From: Mesorhizobium plurifarium | Lineage (GTDB): Bacteria; Pseudomonadota; Alphaproteobacteria; Rhizobiales; Rhizobiaceae | DNA length: 44,822 nucleotides | Direction of reading: 5' to 3' | Assembly (NCBI GenBank): GCA_000824785.1 | Contig: CCNB01000006.1 | Coordinates: 366,780 to 411,601, forward strand | Shown: in pieces, positions 19,693-27,813 of the stretch | Layout of the letters: every line of letters begins with the position of its first letter | Numbering within the stretch: the first letter of the stretch is position 1 | Position numbers and translations under genes: made by a program | Notes under the pieces: model-generated | What the model saw: only the letters and a program-made list of their open reading frames with translations | Told to the model about the DNA's origin: nothing | Databases searched by the model: none

Positions 19693-20610
19693 CTAAACGT
19701 TCCGAGGCGACCAGGCCATTTCACGCAGCTTTGAGAGAACGGCGTTCTCGAAGTCCGACGGCTGGTGAAGCTCGCTGGTGACCACGCCCAGCTTGCGCGG
19801 CGGCAGGCCGTCCCGCAAGGGAATCAGGGCGAGGCCGGGCAGCGGGCATGATCTGGCGGCGATCTCGGGGACGATGGTCAGGCCGATATTCTGCTGCGCG
19901 AGCTGGCAACCGGTCATAAGCTGGCGCACTTCGACGACGGTTTTTGGCTGCAGGCCGGATCGTTCGGACATCATGGCGAGCCAGTTGCCCGAAGTCGTTC
20001 CCGAGGGAAAACGGATGAAGGGCTCGGCGAGCACGTCTTCGTCGGCAAGCTCCGACCGCGCGGCAAGGGGATGCGACGTCGACAGGACGACGCAGGCGCC
20101 ATCCTGGCAAAGCGGCTCGAACAACAGGCCGGGCGACGGGACGAAGACGCTGCTGATGCCGAAATCGATCTCGTTCGACCTCACAAGCTGGAACGTCTCC
20201 TCGCTGTCGATCTCCACGATATCGAGCACATGGTTCGGAAACCGGGAGCGCAGCGAATGGAAAGCGGGACCGATGAACATCGCGGCGAAGGACGCCACGC
20301 TGGCAACCCGCAGGATCTGTTCGGTACCGAGGCTTAGCGAGGCAAGTTGATCGACAATCGCCTCGTTGCCCGCAACAAGCCGACGGAGGCCCGGCAGCAG
20401 CGAGCTGCCAGCAGGGCTGAGCCGAAGCCCTTCACGGTCACGAACCAGCAGCGCGAAGCCCAGTTGTCTCTCCAACTGCGTCACGTGCTGCGAGATGGCC
20501 GGCTGGGTAAGGCCCAGCACGTCCGCCGCCTGGGTGAACGAGTTCAATTCCAGGACCGTCAACAGGCTGCGCACACGGCGCACGGATATTTCGTCGCGGC
20601 GGGAAAGCAT
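19693..20610 (-). CDS. LysR-family transcriptional regulator
   Basis: A 305-residue LysR-type regulator. The N-terminal winged helix-turn-helix (about 11-70) contains FTQAADVLGLTQPAISQHVTQLE and RDREGLRLSPAG. The effector-binding domain (about 95-300) is a periplasmic-binding-protein-like fold; LDIVEIDSEETFQLVRSNEIDFGIS is the typical opening segment. The ATG at 20610 is followed by MLSRRDEISVRRVRSLL, where the HTH normally begins. The gene is divergent from a racemase-family gene with about 100 bases between them, and a T-N11-A dyad lies in the spacer, so that gene is the likely target. The effector may be the racemase substrate. Confidence 0.92.
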   Translation of the reverse strand: MLSRRDEISVRRVRSLLTVLELNSFTQAADVLGLTQPAISQHVTQLERQLGFALLVRDREGLRLSPAGSSLLPGLRRLVAGNEAIVDQLASLSLGTEQILRVASVASFAAMFIGPAFHSLRSRFPNHVLDIVEIDSEETFQLVRSNEIDFGISSVFVPSPGLLFEPLCQDGACVVLSTSHPLAARSELADEDVLAEPFIRFPSGTTSGNWLAMMSERSGLQPKTVVEVRQLMTGCQLAQQNIGLTIVPEIAARSCPLPGLALIPLRDGLPPRKLGVVTSELHQPSDFENAVLSKLREMAWSPRNV

Positions 20611-20642
20611 GGCAATGCCTCCATAAGAACCTTCGAACCATC

Positions 20643-20657
20643 ATAAAGAAACGTTAT
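20643..20657. promoter_or_regulatory. Candidate LysR-binding site (T-N11-A)
   Basis: ATAA and TTAT flank AGAAACG, giving the T-N11-A interrupted dyad recognised by LysR regulators. It lies midway between the divergent LysR and racemase-family genes, and additional CATAA half-sites occur on both sides. The motif is seen; use by this regulator is inferred. Confidence 0.5.
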
Positions 20658-20714
20658 TTCCTACCGTATTCATAAGCAACTAGCATCCGCTGCAACGATG
20701 TGCGGAGGCTTGGG

Positions 20715-21497
20715 ATGACGGCTCGCGATTCAGGGATCCACAGAATTCATGCCCGCAGGAATCATTCCTGCTACGGAATGGGCCTGGGCATCATCATCCT
20801 CGACGAGGTGTACCCGGGATTTCCCGGCGATGTGCGAAACGCGAGCGCCTATCCCTTTCCGATCCAGTACGAAATCGCCGAAGGCGTCGACATCCAGAAC
20901 CTCGTACGCGGCGACGACAAGAAAGCCTTGCTGGAGCCGATCGTCAGGGCCGCGCGGAAACTGGAACGCATGGGATGCCGGGCGATCGCCGCCGAATGCG
21001 GCTACTTCGCCTGGTTCCAGAAGGAGATCGCGGCAAGTGTCGACGTGCCGGTCTTCGCGTCGAGCCTGCTGCAGGTACCTCTCGCCCAGATGACGATCGG
21101 CCCCGAAAAGGTCGTCGGCGTTCTCGTCGCCGAGGGCGACCGGCTCAGTGACCGGCATCTCACGTCAGTGGGTGTGACGCTCGGGACGAACTATGTCGTT
21201 CACGGCGCCAAGGACGACGGGAAGACGCCCCAGTTCGACAGTCTCTGGACAAAGGACATCCGGCCAGAAATCCCGACCGCCAACTACGGCCAGGCGGAGC
21301 GCGATATCGTCAAGGTGGCGAAGGATTTCGCCGCCGCCCACCCTCGCATGGGAGCCATGGTGCTGGAATGCACCGGGTTCCAGCCCTTCGGCCGGGCGAT
21401 ACAGCGGGAGATCGACATGCCCGTGTTTAGCTGGTCGACCCTGCTGGACTACGCCTATTCCGTCACCGTGCACCGGGATTTCTACGGCCATGTCTGA
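20715..21497 (+). CDS. Aspartate/glutamate racemase-superfamily protein
   Basis: A 260-residue member of the cofactor-independent two-cysteine racemase superfamily (aspartate, glutamate and hydantoin racemases, maleate isomerase, arylmalonate decarboxylase). Both catalytic cysteines are present: Cys95 in AAECGYF and Cys219 in LECTGFQPF. LGIIILDEVYPGFPGDVRN near the start is the subgroup's conserved opening. These enzymes abstract a proton next to a carboxylate; the exact substrate here is unknown. The ATG at 20715 has a GGAGG ribosome site 7 bases upstream, so it is preferred over the GTG at 20700. The gene is divergent from a LysR regulator and stands alone, which fits induction by its own substrate. 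Confidence 0.85.
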   Translation: MTARDSGIHRIHARRNHSCYGMGLGIIILDEVYPGFPGDVRNASAYPFPIQYEIAEGVDIQNLVRGDDKKALLEPIVRAARKLERMGCRAIAAECGYFAWFQKEIAASVDVPVFASSLLQVPLAQMTIGPEKVVGVLVAEGDRLSDRHLTSVGVTLGTNYVVHGAKDDGKTPQFDSLWTKDIRPEIPTANYGQAERDIVKVAKDFAAAHPRMGAMVLECTGFQPFGRAIQREIDMPVFSWSTLLDYAYSVTVHRDFYGHV

Positions 21498-21519
21498 CCC
21501 GCGCGACCAGCCCAAATGG

Positions 21520-21543
21520 AAAAGGCGCGGCCGAGACCGCGCC
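21520..21543 (-). terminator. Intrinsic terminator of the aldehyde dehydrogenase gene
   Basis: GGCGCGG (21524-21530) and CCGCGCC (21537-21543) form a 7-base GC stem around CCGAGA. Read on the minus strand it is followed by TTTTCC, so it ends transcription coming from the aldehyde dehydrogenase gene, 44 bases after its stop. Confidence 0.75.
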
Positions 21544-21586
21544 CTTCCTGAGCTTCTTCGGAGGCCTGTTCCTCCGCGCGCGGGCC

Positions 21587-23020
21587 CTACTCCGCCGCCT
21601 CGTAGCCGGCGATGCCCTTGATCTCGAGGAAATCCTCCAGGCCGTATTCGGCATATTCGCGGCCGTTGCCGGACTGCTTGTAGCCGCCGAACGGCAGGCC
21701 GGCGTCCCAGGTTGGGTAGTTGATGTAGACATTGCCGGAGCGCATGCGGGCCGCTGCCTGGCGCGCCTTCTCGATGTCCTTGGCCTGGATGTAGGAGGCC
21801 AGGCCGTAGACGGTATCGTTGGCCTGCTCGACCGCCTGCTCCACCGTGTCGTAAGGCATGATCGACAGTACTGGCCCGAAGATCTCTTCCCTCGCGATGC
21901 GCATGTGGTGCGTGACGTTGGCGAAGACGGTCGGGCGGACATAGTAACCGCGGTTGAGTTCGGCCGGACGGCCGGGACCGCCGGCGACCAGGGTGGCGCC
22001 TTCATCGATGCCGCTCTGGATCAGATCCTGGATCTTGTCGAACTGGATCTGGCTCACCACGGGGCCGAGCTTGGAGGTAGGCGCGTCGGCCGGGCCGACG
22101 GTGAATTTCTCCGCCGCCTTCTTCGCATAGCCTGCCGCCTCGTCGTGACGGTCGCGCGGCACGAACATGCGGGTCGGCGCGTTGCAGGACTGGCCGCTGT
22201 TGCCGAAGCAGCCGGCGACGCCCTTGATGACGGCCCGCTCCAGATCGACATCCGGGAACAAGATGTTGGCCGACTTGCCGCCGAGTTCCTGATGCACGCG
22301 CTTGACCGTGTCGGCCGCCGCCTTGGCGACCAGGATGCCGGCGCGGGTCGATCCGGTAAAGGACATCATGTCGACATCCGGATGGCTGGCCAACGCCTGG
22401 CCGACGGTCGGGCCGTCGCCGTTGACGAGATTGAAGACGCCCTTCGGCACGCCGGCCTCATCGATGATCTCGGCGAAGATGATGGCATCGAGCGGCGCGA
22501 TCTCGGACGGCTTGAGCACCATGGTGCAGCCGGCGGCGAGCGCCGGACCGACTTTGCAGGTGATCTGGTTGAGCGGCCAGTTCCACGGCGTGATCAGGCC
22601 GACGACGCCGATCGGCTCCTTGACGATAAGCGACGAGCCCTTGACATGGCGGAACTGGAAAGTCTTCAGCACCTCCGCCATCTTTTCCAGATGCGCAAGG
22701 CCGACGCCGACCTGGCTGTCCAGCGCCATCTGGCGCGGCGCGCCCATCTCGCGCGAGACGGCGAGCGCAAGGTCCTTGCTGCGCTTCTTGTAGACATCGG
22801 TGACGCGGTTAAGAATGTCGAGCCGCTCCTCGACCGAGGTGAAGCCGAAGGTGGCGAAGGCGCGCTTGGCGGCGGCCACCGCCTTGTCGACATCGGCCTT
22901 GGAGCCCAGCGAAATCTGCGCGAAAGCGTCTTCGTTCGAGGGATCGATGACGTCGAGCGTGTTCGGCACGACAGGATCGACCCAGGCGCCGTCGATATAG
23001 AACTGCAGATTGTGTGACAT
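21587..23020 (-). CDS. NAD(P)-dependent aldehyde dehydrogenase
   Basis: A 477-residue member of the ALDH superfamily, which oxidises aldehydes to acids in the cytoplasm. Catalytic Cys279 lies in NSGQSCNAPTR and the general-base Glu245 in QELGGKSAN. The cofactor and oxyanion segments are TPWNWPLNQ (about 144-152), KPSEIAPL (about 170-177) and FTGST (221-225). It resembles the broad betaine-aldehyde/semialdehyde group, so the substrate cannot be fixed from sequence. The start at 23020 gives MSHNLQFYIDGAWV, the family's usual opening beta strands. It ends at a clear intrinsic terminator and may be reached by read-through from the GNAT-ACT pair 160 bases upstream. Confidence 0.93.
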   Translation of the reverse strand: MSHNLQFYIDGAWVDPVVPNTLDVIDPSNEDAFAQISLGSKADVDKAVAAAKRAFATFGFTSVEERLDILNRVTDVYKKRSKDLALAVSREMGAPRQMALDSQVGVGLAHLEKMAEVLKTFQFRHVKGSSLIVKEPIGVVGLITPWNWPLNQITCKVGPALAAGCTMVLKPSEIAPLDAIIFAEIIDEAGVPKGVFNLVNGDGPTVGQALASHPDVDMMSFTGSTRAGILVAKAAADTVKRVHQELGGKSANILFPDVDLERAVIKGVAGCFGNSGQSCNAPTRMFVPRDRHDEAAGYAKKAAEKFTVGPADAPTSKLGPVVSQIQFDKIQDLIQSGIDEGATLVAGGPGRPAELNRGYYVRPTVFANVTHHMRIAREEIFGPVLSIMPYDTVEQAVEQANDTVYGLASYIQAKDIEKARQAAARMRSGNVYINYPTWDAGLPFGGYKQSGNGREYAEYGLEDFLEIKGIAGYEAAE

Positions 23021-23180
23021 GGTTTTGCTCCCTGCGGGCCGCTTTGCTCGATTGTGGTGAAATGGTCGTCGTATATCGCCAGAAATAACGATGCGGCATG
23101 TGCTCTGTCAAACGCAAGCGAGAAGTGCTTGAGCCAGCGCGTCGGGTGTTGCGCCAGAGTTGGCGCCGCCGCATTCTCGA

Positions 23181-23588
23181 CTAGAGCAGCGTATGCCCTG
23201 CCTCGCCCAGCAAGCGTATCGCCGCGGCGCCGTCTGCAGCCTTCACCAACAGTTGGTCGCCGTCGAAGGTGGAGACGACGAAGACGCCCAGGCCATTTTC
23301 CGACAGCGGCCGGACGACCGACAGCACGATGCCGGTTTCGCCGAAGGCAAAGGGGCCTTCGAATTTGAAGGCGACCCAGTCGCTATCCTGCCTGACGCTA
23401 TCCGGTACGCGATCCTGCAGACAGGTGATGGAAAGCTCATCCTCGGTTCTGGCGATGCTGACGAAACCCGGTCCGTCTGCCCAATCAGGAATGCCGTGCC
23501 CGGCTCCCAACCGCGAAATCGCATACAAGCCGGGCAGTTTCTTCAACCTGATCCCGGCAGGCTTCGTCGCGCTCCGGTTGGCGGTCAT
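23181..23588 (-). CDS. ACT-domain protein
   Basis: A 135-residue protein made of two ACT-like units (about 15-65 and 70-130), of the ACT_7/CASTOR-like type. LSITCLQDRVPDSV and FKFEGPFAFGETGIVLSVVRPLSENGLGVF-type segments are characteristic: the GPFAFGETGI loop is where ACT proteins usually bind an amino acid. It is presumed to sense an amino acid or to act as a small regulator. Its ATG overlaps the stop of the GNAT gene (ATGA), so the two proteins are made together and may work together. Confidence 0.82.
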   Translation of the reverse strand: MTANRSATKPAGIRLKKLPGLYAISRLGAGHGIPDWADGPGFVSIARTEDELSITCLQDRVPDSVRQDSDWVAFKFEGPFAFGETGIVLSVVRPLSENGLGVFVVSTFDGDQLLVKAADGAAAIRLLGEAGHTLL

Positions 23589-24052
23589 CCGGCGATCCTC
23601 TTGCTCATATAGACGGTCGTGCCATTCATGAACGGCTCTTCCCGGTCGACCGTATAACCCTGTCGCCGATAGAGCGACACATTCGCTTCGAACGCGCCGT
23701 TGGTCAGCAGGCGAAGTTCATCACGCCCGGCTTCGCGCGCCTTGTGCTCCGCCCGTTCGAGCAACAGCCGGCCGATTCCCCTGCCCTGCGCGTCCGGAGC
23801 GACGCAGACATTCTCGATCCAGAGGTGATCGTCGGCGAGCATGGTCTCGAGCATGCCGACAATGCGATCCTGCGCGACGGCGAGGTCGAACGGATGCTCG
23901 GCGACGGCCTTTTCGTAGTCGGCGCGCATCGGCAGCGGCTCGCGGCCGATCACCGGCACCCATTTGGCATAGGCGGCGCGCACGATATCGCGGATGGCAA
24001 CGGCGTCCGCCGCCTCGGCCGCCCGGAACCGGATGGAAGAATTGATCGTCAT
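23585..24052 (-). CDS. GNAT-family N-acetyltransferase
   Basis: A 155-residue GCN5-related acetyltransferase that would transfer acetyl from acetyl-CoA to an amine. The acetyl-CoA pyrophosphate loop is APDAQGRGIGRLLLERAE (the Q/R-x-x-G-x-G/A motif) and the C-terminal NVSLYRRQGY is the usual motif B. The acceptor is unknown. The ATG at 24052 begins MTINSSIRFRAAEAAD, the standard first strand; a longer frame back to 24247 would read through the leader terminator and is rejected. Coupled by ATGA to the ACT-domain gene. The leader contains an intrinsic-terminator hairpin 24 bases before the start codon. Confidence 0.88.
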   Translation of the reverse strand: MTINSSIRFRAAEAADAVAIRDIVRAAYAKWVPVIGREPLPMRADYEKAVAEHPFDLAVAQDRIVGMLETMLADDHLWIENVCVAPDAQGRGIGRLLLERAEHKAREAGRDELRLLTNGAFEANVSLYRRQGYTVDREEPFMNGTTVYMSKRIAG

Positions 24053-24070
24053 TGCTGGACTCCCGATATG

Positions 24071-24102
24071 AAAAACCCCGCCGGCTGAAGTCGCGGGCGG
24101 GG
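24071..24102 (-). terminator. Terminator-type hairpin in the GNAT-ACT leader
   Basis: On the minus strand CCCCGCC (24102-24096) and GGCGGGG (24082-24076) pair around a 13-base loop and are followed by TTTTT. The hairpin lies between the promoter region at about 24340 and the GNAT start codon at 24052, so it would stop most transcripts before the genes unless it is prevented from folding. Confidence 0.7.
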
Positions 24103-24138
24103 CAGGAAACGAACGAACCGGATCTGTCGTGTCGGGTC

Positions 24139-24219
24139 TTATCGTCGCGCAATCAGCCTGCCGCTCCGCACTCGGCGAAGGCGGCGTCGCTTGGCATTGG
24201 CGGGCGCGAGAGTTGACAT
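24139..24219 (-). CDS. Possible arginine-rich leader peptide
   Basis: A 26-codon frame upstream of the leader terminator encodes nine arginines, including the run KRRRLRRVR at residues 10-18, and stops 36 bases before the terminator stem. The later codons (around CGGAGCGGCAGG) could pair in part with the 5' side of the terminator (8 of 10 positions). No good ribosome site precedes the ATG. In GC-rich DNA an arginine-rich frame can arise by chance, so this is a weak call. Confidence 0.25.
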   Translation of the reverse strand: MSTLAPANAKRRRLRRVRSGRLIARR

Positions 24220-24310
24220 CGCGGCTAGCTGGGGCAGGAACCGGCAAGCGTCAAGGCTCGGCCGGTGCTGGTCATTAGGCCAACCCGTTGGCGGCTCGCC
24301 ATCGTTCGAC

Positions 24311-24357
24311 AAAATCGATCATTATAACTCAAATAATTCGTTGGAAAGATCGATTTT
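24311..24357. promoter_or_regulatory. Inverted repeat around an AT-rich divergent promoter
   Basis: AAAATCGATC (24311-24320) and GATCGATTTT (24348-24357) form a perfect 10-base inverted repeat with 27 bases between. The interior is AT-rich and holds a perfect TATAAT on the minus strand (24327-24322), a likely -10 for the GNAT-ACT transcript. A protein bound to the two arms would straddle the promoter. The left arm continues into TCGATCATT, also present in the palindrome at 19011. Confidence 0.6.
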
Positions 24358-24397
24358 GGAATGCCATTTCGGCGGCGAAAGTGCCTGGAGAATTCAA

Positions 24398-25459
24398 TTG
24401 TCTTTCCTGCCCGCCACCGCGAACGGTCTTCCAAACGGCCTGAACCCAGCCAATGCCGGACGCAAGCGCCCTGCTCTGACCGCGATCTCGGCCGGCGTTG
24501 TGCCGGGACTGGTGCTGGTGGCGATGATCACCAGCGTCGCTTACTCGGCGCGCGGCTTTTCCGGCCTCACCTTGTTCAGCCCGATGATCCTCGCCGTCGT
24601 CGCCGGCATGATCTATTCCAACGTGCTCGGCATGCCCGCTCACGCCAAGGCCGGCATCGCCTTCTCGCAAAAGCGCCTGCTGCGCTTCGCCATCGTGCTG
24701 CTGGGCTTCCAGCTCACGCTCGGCCAGGTGGCGGGCATCGGGTTCGGCGGTGTCGGCATCGTCGCCGCCACGCTCGGCGCCACCTTCCTCTTCACCGTCA
24801 CGCTCGGCCGGCTGATAGGCGTCGACCGCAAGCTCGCGCAGATCATCGCCGCCGGCACCTCGATCTGCGGCGCTTCGGCCATCGTCGCCACCAACATCGT
24901 CACCGATGCGCGCGACGAGGACGTAACCTACGCCGTTGCCGCCATCACGCTGTTCGGCACTATCGCCATGCTGGGCTTCCCGCTGCTGGCGCCGGTCTTC
25001 GGCCTCGACCAGCACGCCTTCGGCCTGTGGGCGGGCGCCTCGATCCATGAGGTGGCGCAGGTGATCGGCGCCGGCTTCCAGAACGGCACGCTCTCCGGCG
25101 AGACGGCGACGGTCGCCAAGCTGACGCGCGTCGCCATGCTGGCGCCGATGGTCATCGCGCTCGGCCTGATGGCGCGCCGCGGCAACACCGATGCTTCCGG
25201 CGCCAAACCGCCGATGCCCTGGTTCGTTGCGGCTTTTGTGGCGGTGGTGGCGCTGAACAGCCTGGTCGCGATCCCTGCCCAGATCCATGCCGCTATCGCC
25301 CTGGCCGCGCAGGTGATGCTGACCATGGGGCTCGCCGCCATGGGCCTGCAGGCCGACATTTCCGAACTGCGCTCGCGCGGCCTGCGGCCGCTGATGCTGG
25401 CTTTCTCGGCCTTCCTCTTCATCTCGGGCTTCAGCCTGACGCTGGTGAAGCTCGCCTGA
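24398..25459 (+). CDS. YeiH-family putative sulfate/anion exporter
   Basis: A 353-residue inner-membrane protein of the YeiH/UPF0324 family (PF03601) with about ten helices. Signatures: [35 protein letters not shown] (the strongly conserved [10 protein letters not shown] segment) and [16 protein letters not shown]. Some members are annotated as sulfate exporters linked to sulfonate or cysteine breakdown, but direct proof is scarce. The start is a TTG at 24398 with a TGGAG ribosome site 7 bases upstream; the upstream in-frame extension crosses the divergent promoter and is rejected. It shares its control region with the divergent GNAT-ACT pair. Confidence 0.88.
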   Translation: MSFLPATANGLPNGLNPANAGRKRPALTAISAGVVPGLVLVAMITSVAYSARGFSGLTLFSPMILAVVAGMIYSNVLGMPAHAKAGIAFSQKRLLRFAIVLLGFQLTLGQVAGIGFGGVGIVAATLGATFLFTVTLGRLIGVDRKLAQIIAAGTSICGASAIVATNIVTDARDEDVTYAVAAITLFGTIAMLGFPLLAPVFGLDQHAFGLWAGASIHEVAQVIGAGFQNGTLSGETATVAKLTRVAMLAPMVIALGLMARRGNTDASGAKPPMPWFVAAFVAVVALNSLVAIPAQIHAAIALAAQVMLTMGLAAMGLQADISELRSRGLRPLMLAFSAFLFISGFSLTLVKLA

Positions 25460-25484
25460 GGCAGGCCGGGCCCGGCCTCATCCC

Positions 25485-25994
25485 TCAGTCTTCGCCATCG
25501 TCCTCGAATTCACACGCCGCGACATAGATCGCGGCGAGCTTCTCGATACCCGCCTGGTCCTCCTTGTCGAAGCGTCCGGGCAGCGGGCTGTCGAGGTCGA
25601 GCACGCCGAACGCGCCCTCGGCGTCGCGCAAAAGCACGACCAGCTCGGAGCGCGAATCGGCGTCGCAGGCGATGTGGCCGGGAAATTCGTTGACGTCCTT
25701 GACCAGCATCGACATGTCGAGCTCGATGGCCTTGCCGCAGACACCCTTGCCGACGGCGATGCGCACGCAGGCAGGCTTGCCCTGGAAGGGCCCGAGCACC
25801 AGTTCGTCCTCGGAGGCGAGGAAATAGAAGCCGGCCCAGTTGAGGTCGGGCACCATCTGATAGATCAGCGCCGCCGTGTTGGCGGCATTGGCGACGGAAT
25901 CGCCCTCGCCTTCCAGCAGCGCTTTCAATTGCGTGGCCAACTCCTTGTAGAAGGCCGGCTTATTGCTTGTGTCGATTGCCGTTGCCGCGAACAT
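25485..25994 (-). CDS. Free methionine-(R)-sulfoxide reductase (GAF-domain)
   Basis: A 169-residue single-GAF-domain enzyme of the fRMsr (MsrC/YebR) family, which reduces free L-methionine-R-sulfoxide with thioredoxin. The three conserved cysteines are in place: Cys76 (KPACVRI), Cys86 (GKGVCGKA) and Cys110 (HIACDADSRSE). WAGFYFL and GPFQGKPAC are conserved pocket segments. The start is ATG 25994, preceded by GGAGAG. It is divergent from a Nudix hydrolase gene with 90 bases between, and both fit cleanup of oxidised metabolites. It is monocistronic and converges on the YeiH gene. Confidence 0.93.
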   Translation of the reverse strand: MFAATAIDTSNKPAFYKELATQLKALLEGEGDSVANAANTAALIYQMVPDLNWAGFYFLASEDELVLGPFQGKPACVRIAVGKGVCGKAIELDMSMLVKDVNEFPGHIACDADSRSELVVLLRDAEGAFGVLDLDSPLPGRFDKEDQAGIEKLAAIYVAACEFEDDGED

Positions 25995-26084
25995 CGTGTT
26001 GTCTCTCCGTTGCAAGCCGGCCGCGCGGCCAGCTACAGTTCACCTCTCTCTGCCACCAAAACTGCCGCCGGGAAACCGCCTATC

Positions 26085-26513
26085 GTGACCTCCAGCCATT
26101 CCGAAACACAAAGGACCAGGACGATCCGCATCGCCGCCGCCGTGATCCGCGACGATGGCGGCAGGCTGCTTCTGGTCCGCAAGCGCGGCACGAGCGCCTT
26201 CATGCAGGCTGGCGGCAAGATCGAGCCGGGCGAGTTGCCGGCCGTCGCCCTGGCGCGCGAATTGCGCGAGGAGTTGGGCGTTGCCGTCGATCCGGCCGCT
26301 GCCTTCCATCTCGGCTCGTTTTCTGCCCCCGCCGCCAATGAGCCGGATGCCCGCGTCGAGGCCGAGCTGTTCGAACTCTCTATCACCGGCGAGCCGCTCC
26401 CGGCGGCTGAGATCGAGGAGATGATGTGGCTCAGCCCGGAACTGGCAAGCGGCATGGAACTGGCGCCGCTCACCGCCGATGTGGTGCTGCCGCGCTACGG
26501 CCGCCAGCCATGA
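26085..26513 (+). CDS. Nudix hydrolase
   Basis: A 142-residue Nudix hydrolase that cleaves nucleoside diphosphates linked to another moiety. The Nudix box is perfect, from Gly44 through RELREELGV at 58-66. The strand before it, LLLVRKRGTSAFMQAGGK, is the usual substrate-facing part of the MutT-like group. The substrate cannot be told from sequence. The start is a GTG at 26085, placed by the first strand TIRIAAAVI beginning at residue 13; no strong ribosome site is seen, so a nearby alternative is possible. The stop overlaps the start of the GlxA-type regulator (ATGA), so the two are co-translated. Confidence 0.88.
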   Translation: MTSSHSETQRTRTIRIAAAVIRDDGGRLLLVRKRGTSAFMQAGGKIEPGELPAVALARELREELGVAVDPAAAFHLGSFSAPAANEPDARVEAELFELSITGEPLPAAEIEEMMWLSPELASGMELAPLTADVVLPRYGRQP

Positions 26514-27487
26514 ATTCACATAGCCAGGAAAAACCGGCAGCGAACGCAGCGCCCCTCACCTTCGCGGTGCTGGTTTTCCCCGGCTTTCCGATGATGGCGT
26601 TTTCCTCCGTCATCGAGCCGCTGCGCGCCGTCAACATCCTTGCGAAGCGCGACTGCTACCGTTGGGTGATCGTCGGCGCCGATCCCGGGACGGTTGAAGC
26701 GTCGAACGGCGTCGTCATCCAGCCCGGCTTTTCCGCGGCGGACGCACCGAAGGCCGACCGCATCGTCGTCTGCTCGGGCGGCGATGCCGATCATGTCGTG
26801 GCCGATGAGGCGATGAGTTGGATCCGCAAAAGCCTGCGCGGCGGCGCGCATATCGGCGCTGTCGCCGACGCGGCCTTCTTCCTCGCCCGCGCCGGCCTGC
26901 TCGACGGCCATGCCTGCACCTTGCACTGGACCAGCCAGGCCGCCTTCACCGAAGCCTTTCCGGATATCGAGCTCAGGCGCGACCTCTTCGTCATCGACCG
27001 CAAGCGTTTCACCTCGGCCGGCGGTGTCGGCAGCCTCGACATGATGCTGGAAATCATCACGCGCGACTGCGGCGCCGAGATCGCGGCGGGCGTCGCGGAA
27101 TGGTTCGTGCACTCGCCTTTGCGGTCGAGCGTCGATCGCAAGCTGATGCCACTCAGATTGCGCACCGGCATCCAGAACGAGCTGGTGCTGTCGGCCATCG
27201 CCATCATGGAGGACGCAGCCGAGGAAAGGCTCGGCATGGCGGAACTGGCGGAACGGCTCGGCGTGTCGGTCGACAAGCTCGAGCGCAGTTTCCGCGCCGA
27301 GCTGGATATCTCGCCCAATGGATATTACCGGCGGCTGAGGCTGAAGCGGGCAGCCGACCTGTTGGCGCATTCGAAGCTGATGGTGCGTGATGTGGCGCTG
27401 GCGTGTGGGTTTGCTTCAATGTCGAGCTTTGCGAGGGCGTTTCGCGAGGAGCATGGGCACGCGCCGAAGGCGATGAGGAGGCAGTAG
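26510..27487 (+). CDS. GlxA-type AraC regulator (GATase1-like plus HTH)
   Basis: A 325-residue regulator with an N-terminal class I glutamine-amidotransferase-like domain (about 15-190) and a C-terminal AraC helix-turn-helix pair (about 225-322). FAVLVFPGFPMMAFSSVIEPLRAVN opens the first domain; GERLG-type MAELAERLGVSVDKLERSF and MVRDVALACGFASMSSFARA are the two HTH units. Relatives such as GbdR, CdhR and SouR control catabolism of glycine betaine, carnitine and sarcosine, with the first domain binding the ligand. It is coupled to the Nudix gene and precedes a row of catabolic-type genes on the same strand, its probable targets after a 326-base repeat-filled gap. Confidence 0.9.
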   Translation: MNSHSQEKPAANAAPLTFAVLVFPGFPMMAFSSVIEPLRAVNILAKRDCYRWVIVGADPGTVEASNGVVIQPGFSAADAPKADRIVVCSGGDADHVVADEAMSWIRKSLRGGAHIGAVADAAFFLARAGLLDGHACTLHWTSQAAFTEAFPDIELRRDLFVIDRKRFTSAGGVGSLDMMLEIITRDCGAEIAAGVAEWFVHSPLRSSVDRKLMPLRLRTGIQNELVLSAIAIMEDAAEERLGMAELAERLGVSVDKLERSFRAELDISPNGYYRRLRLKRAADLLAHSKLMVRDVALACGFASMSSFARAFREEHGHAPKAMRRQ

Positions 27488-27510
27488 GTAGGTAGCGCGA
27501 CTCCACGTTA

Positions 27511-27720
27511 CCTTCGTCATCCTAGGGCAAAGCGACGCGCAGCGGAGCGGAGACCCTAGGATCCATGCCGTGACCTGCGAGCGTCTCGGCGGCGCAGAAC
27601 CGGCAGTGCAATGCCCAGCGAGGATTTTCTGCACCGTAGCGTTCTCCGGTCGAGGTAACGGCATGGATTCTAGGGTCTGCGCGCGTCGCTTCGCTCCTTG
27701 CTCCGCCCTAGAATGACGAA
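27511..27720. repeat. 210-base composite palindromic repeat, family A
   Basis: Two arms of about 70 bases in inverted orientation (from 27511 CTTCGTCATCCTAGGGC, and ending at 27720 GCCCTAGAATGACGAAG) flank about 70 bases of less similar sequence. Each arm contains paired CCTAGGG/CTAGAAT-type motifs with CATGCCGT at its inner end, and GCGACGCGC sequence between. This resembles a dispersed Mesorhizobium intergenic element; that is from memory. It fills nearly all of the 326-base gap between the GlxA-type gene and the M24 gene. The remaining bases carry the ribosome site of the latter. Confidence 0.75.
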
Positions 27721-27813
27721 GTTTAAAATGCGGCATCCAGCACAACACTTGCGGGAATCCGCACACACTTCCTTTGGCGCATAGCACATCTTCTCCCCAT
27801 CAGGAGGCGCCCC

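Noticed and set aside
19518..19724. A 68-residue minus-strand frame overlapping the LysR 3' end
   Set aside because: It overlaps a well-supported gene, runs across the perfect palindrome at 19639 and has no ribosome site.
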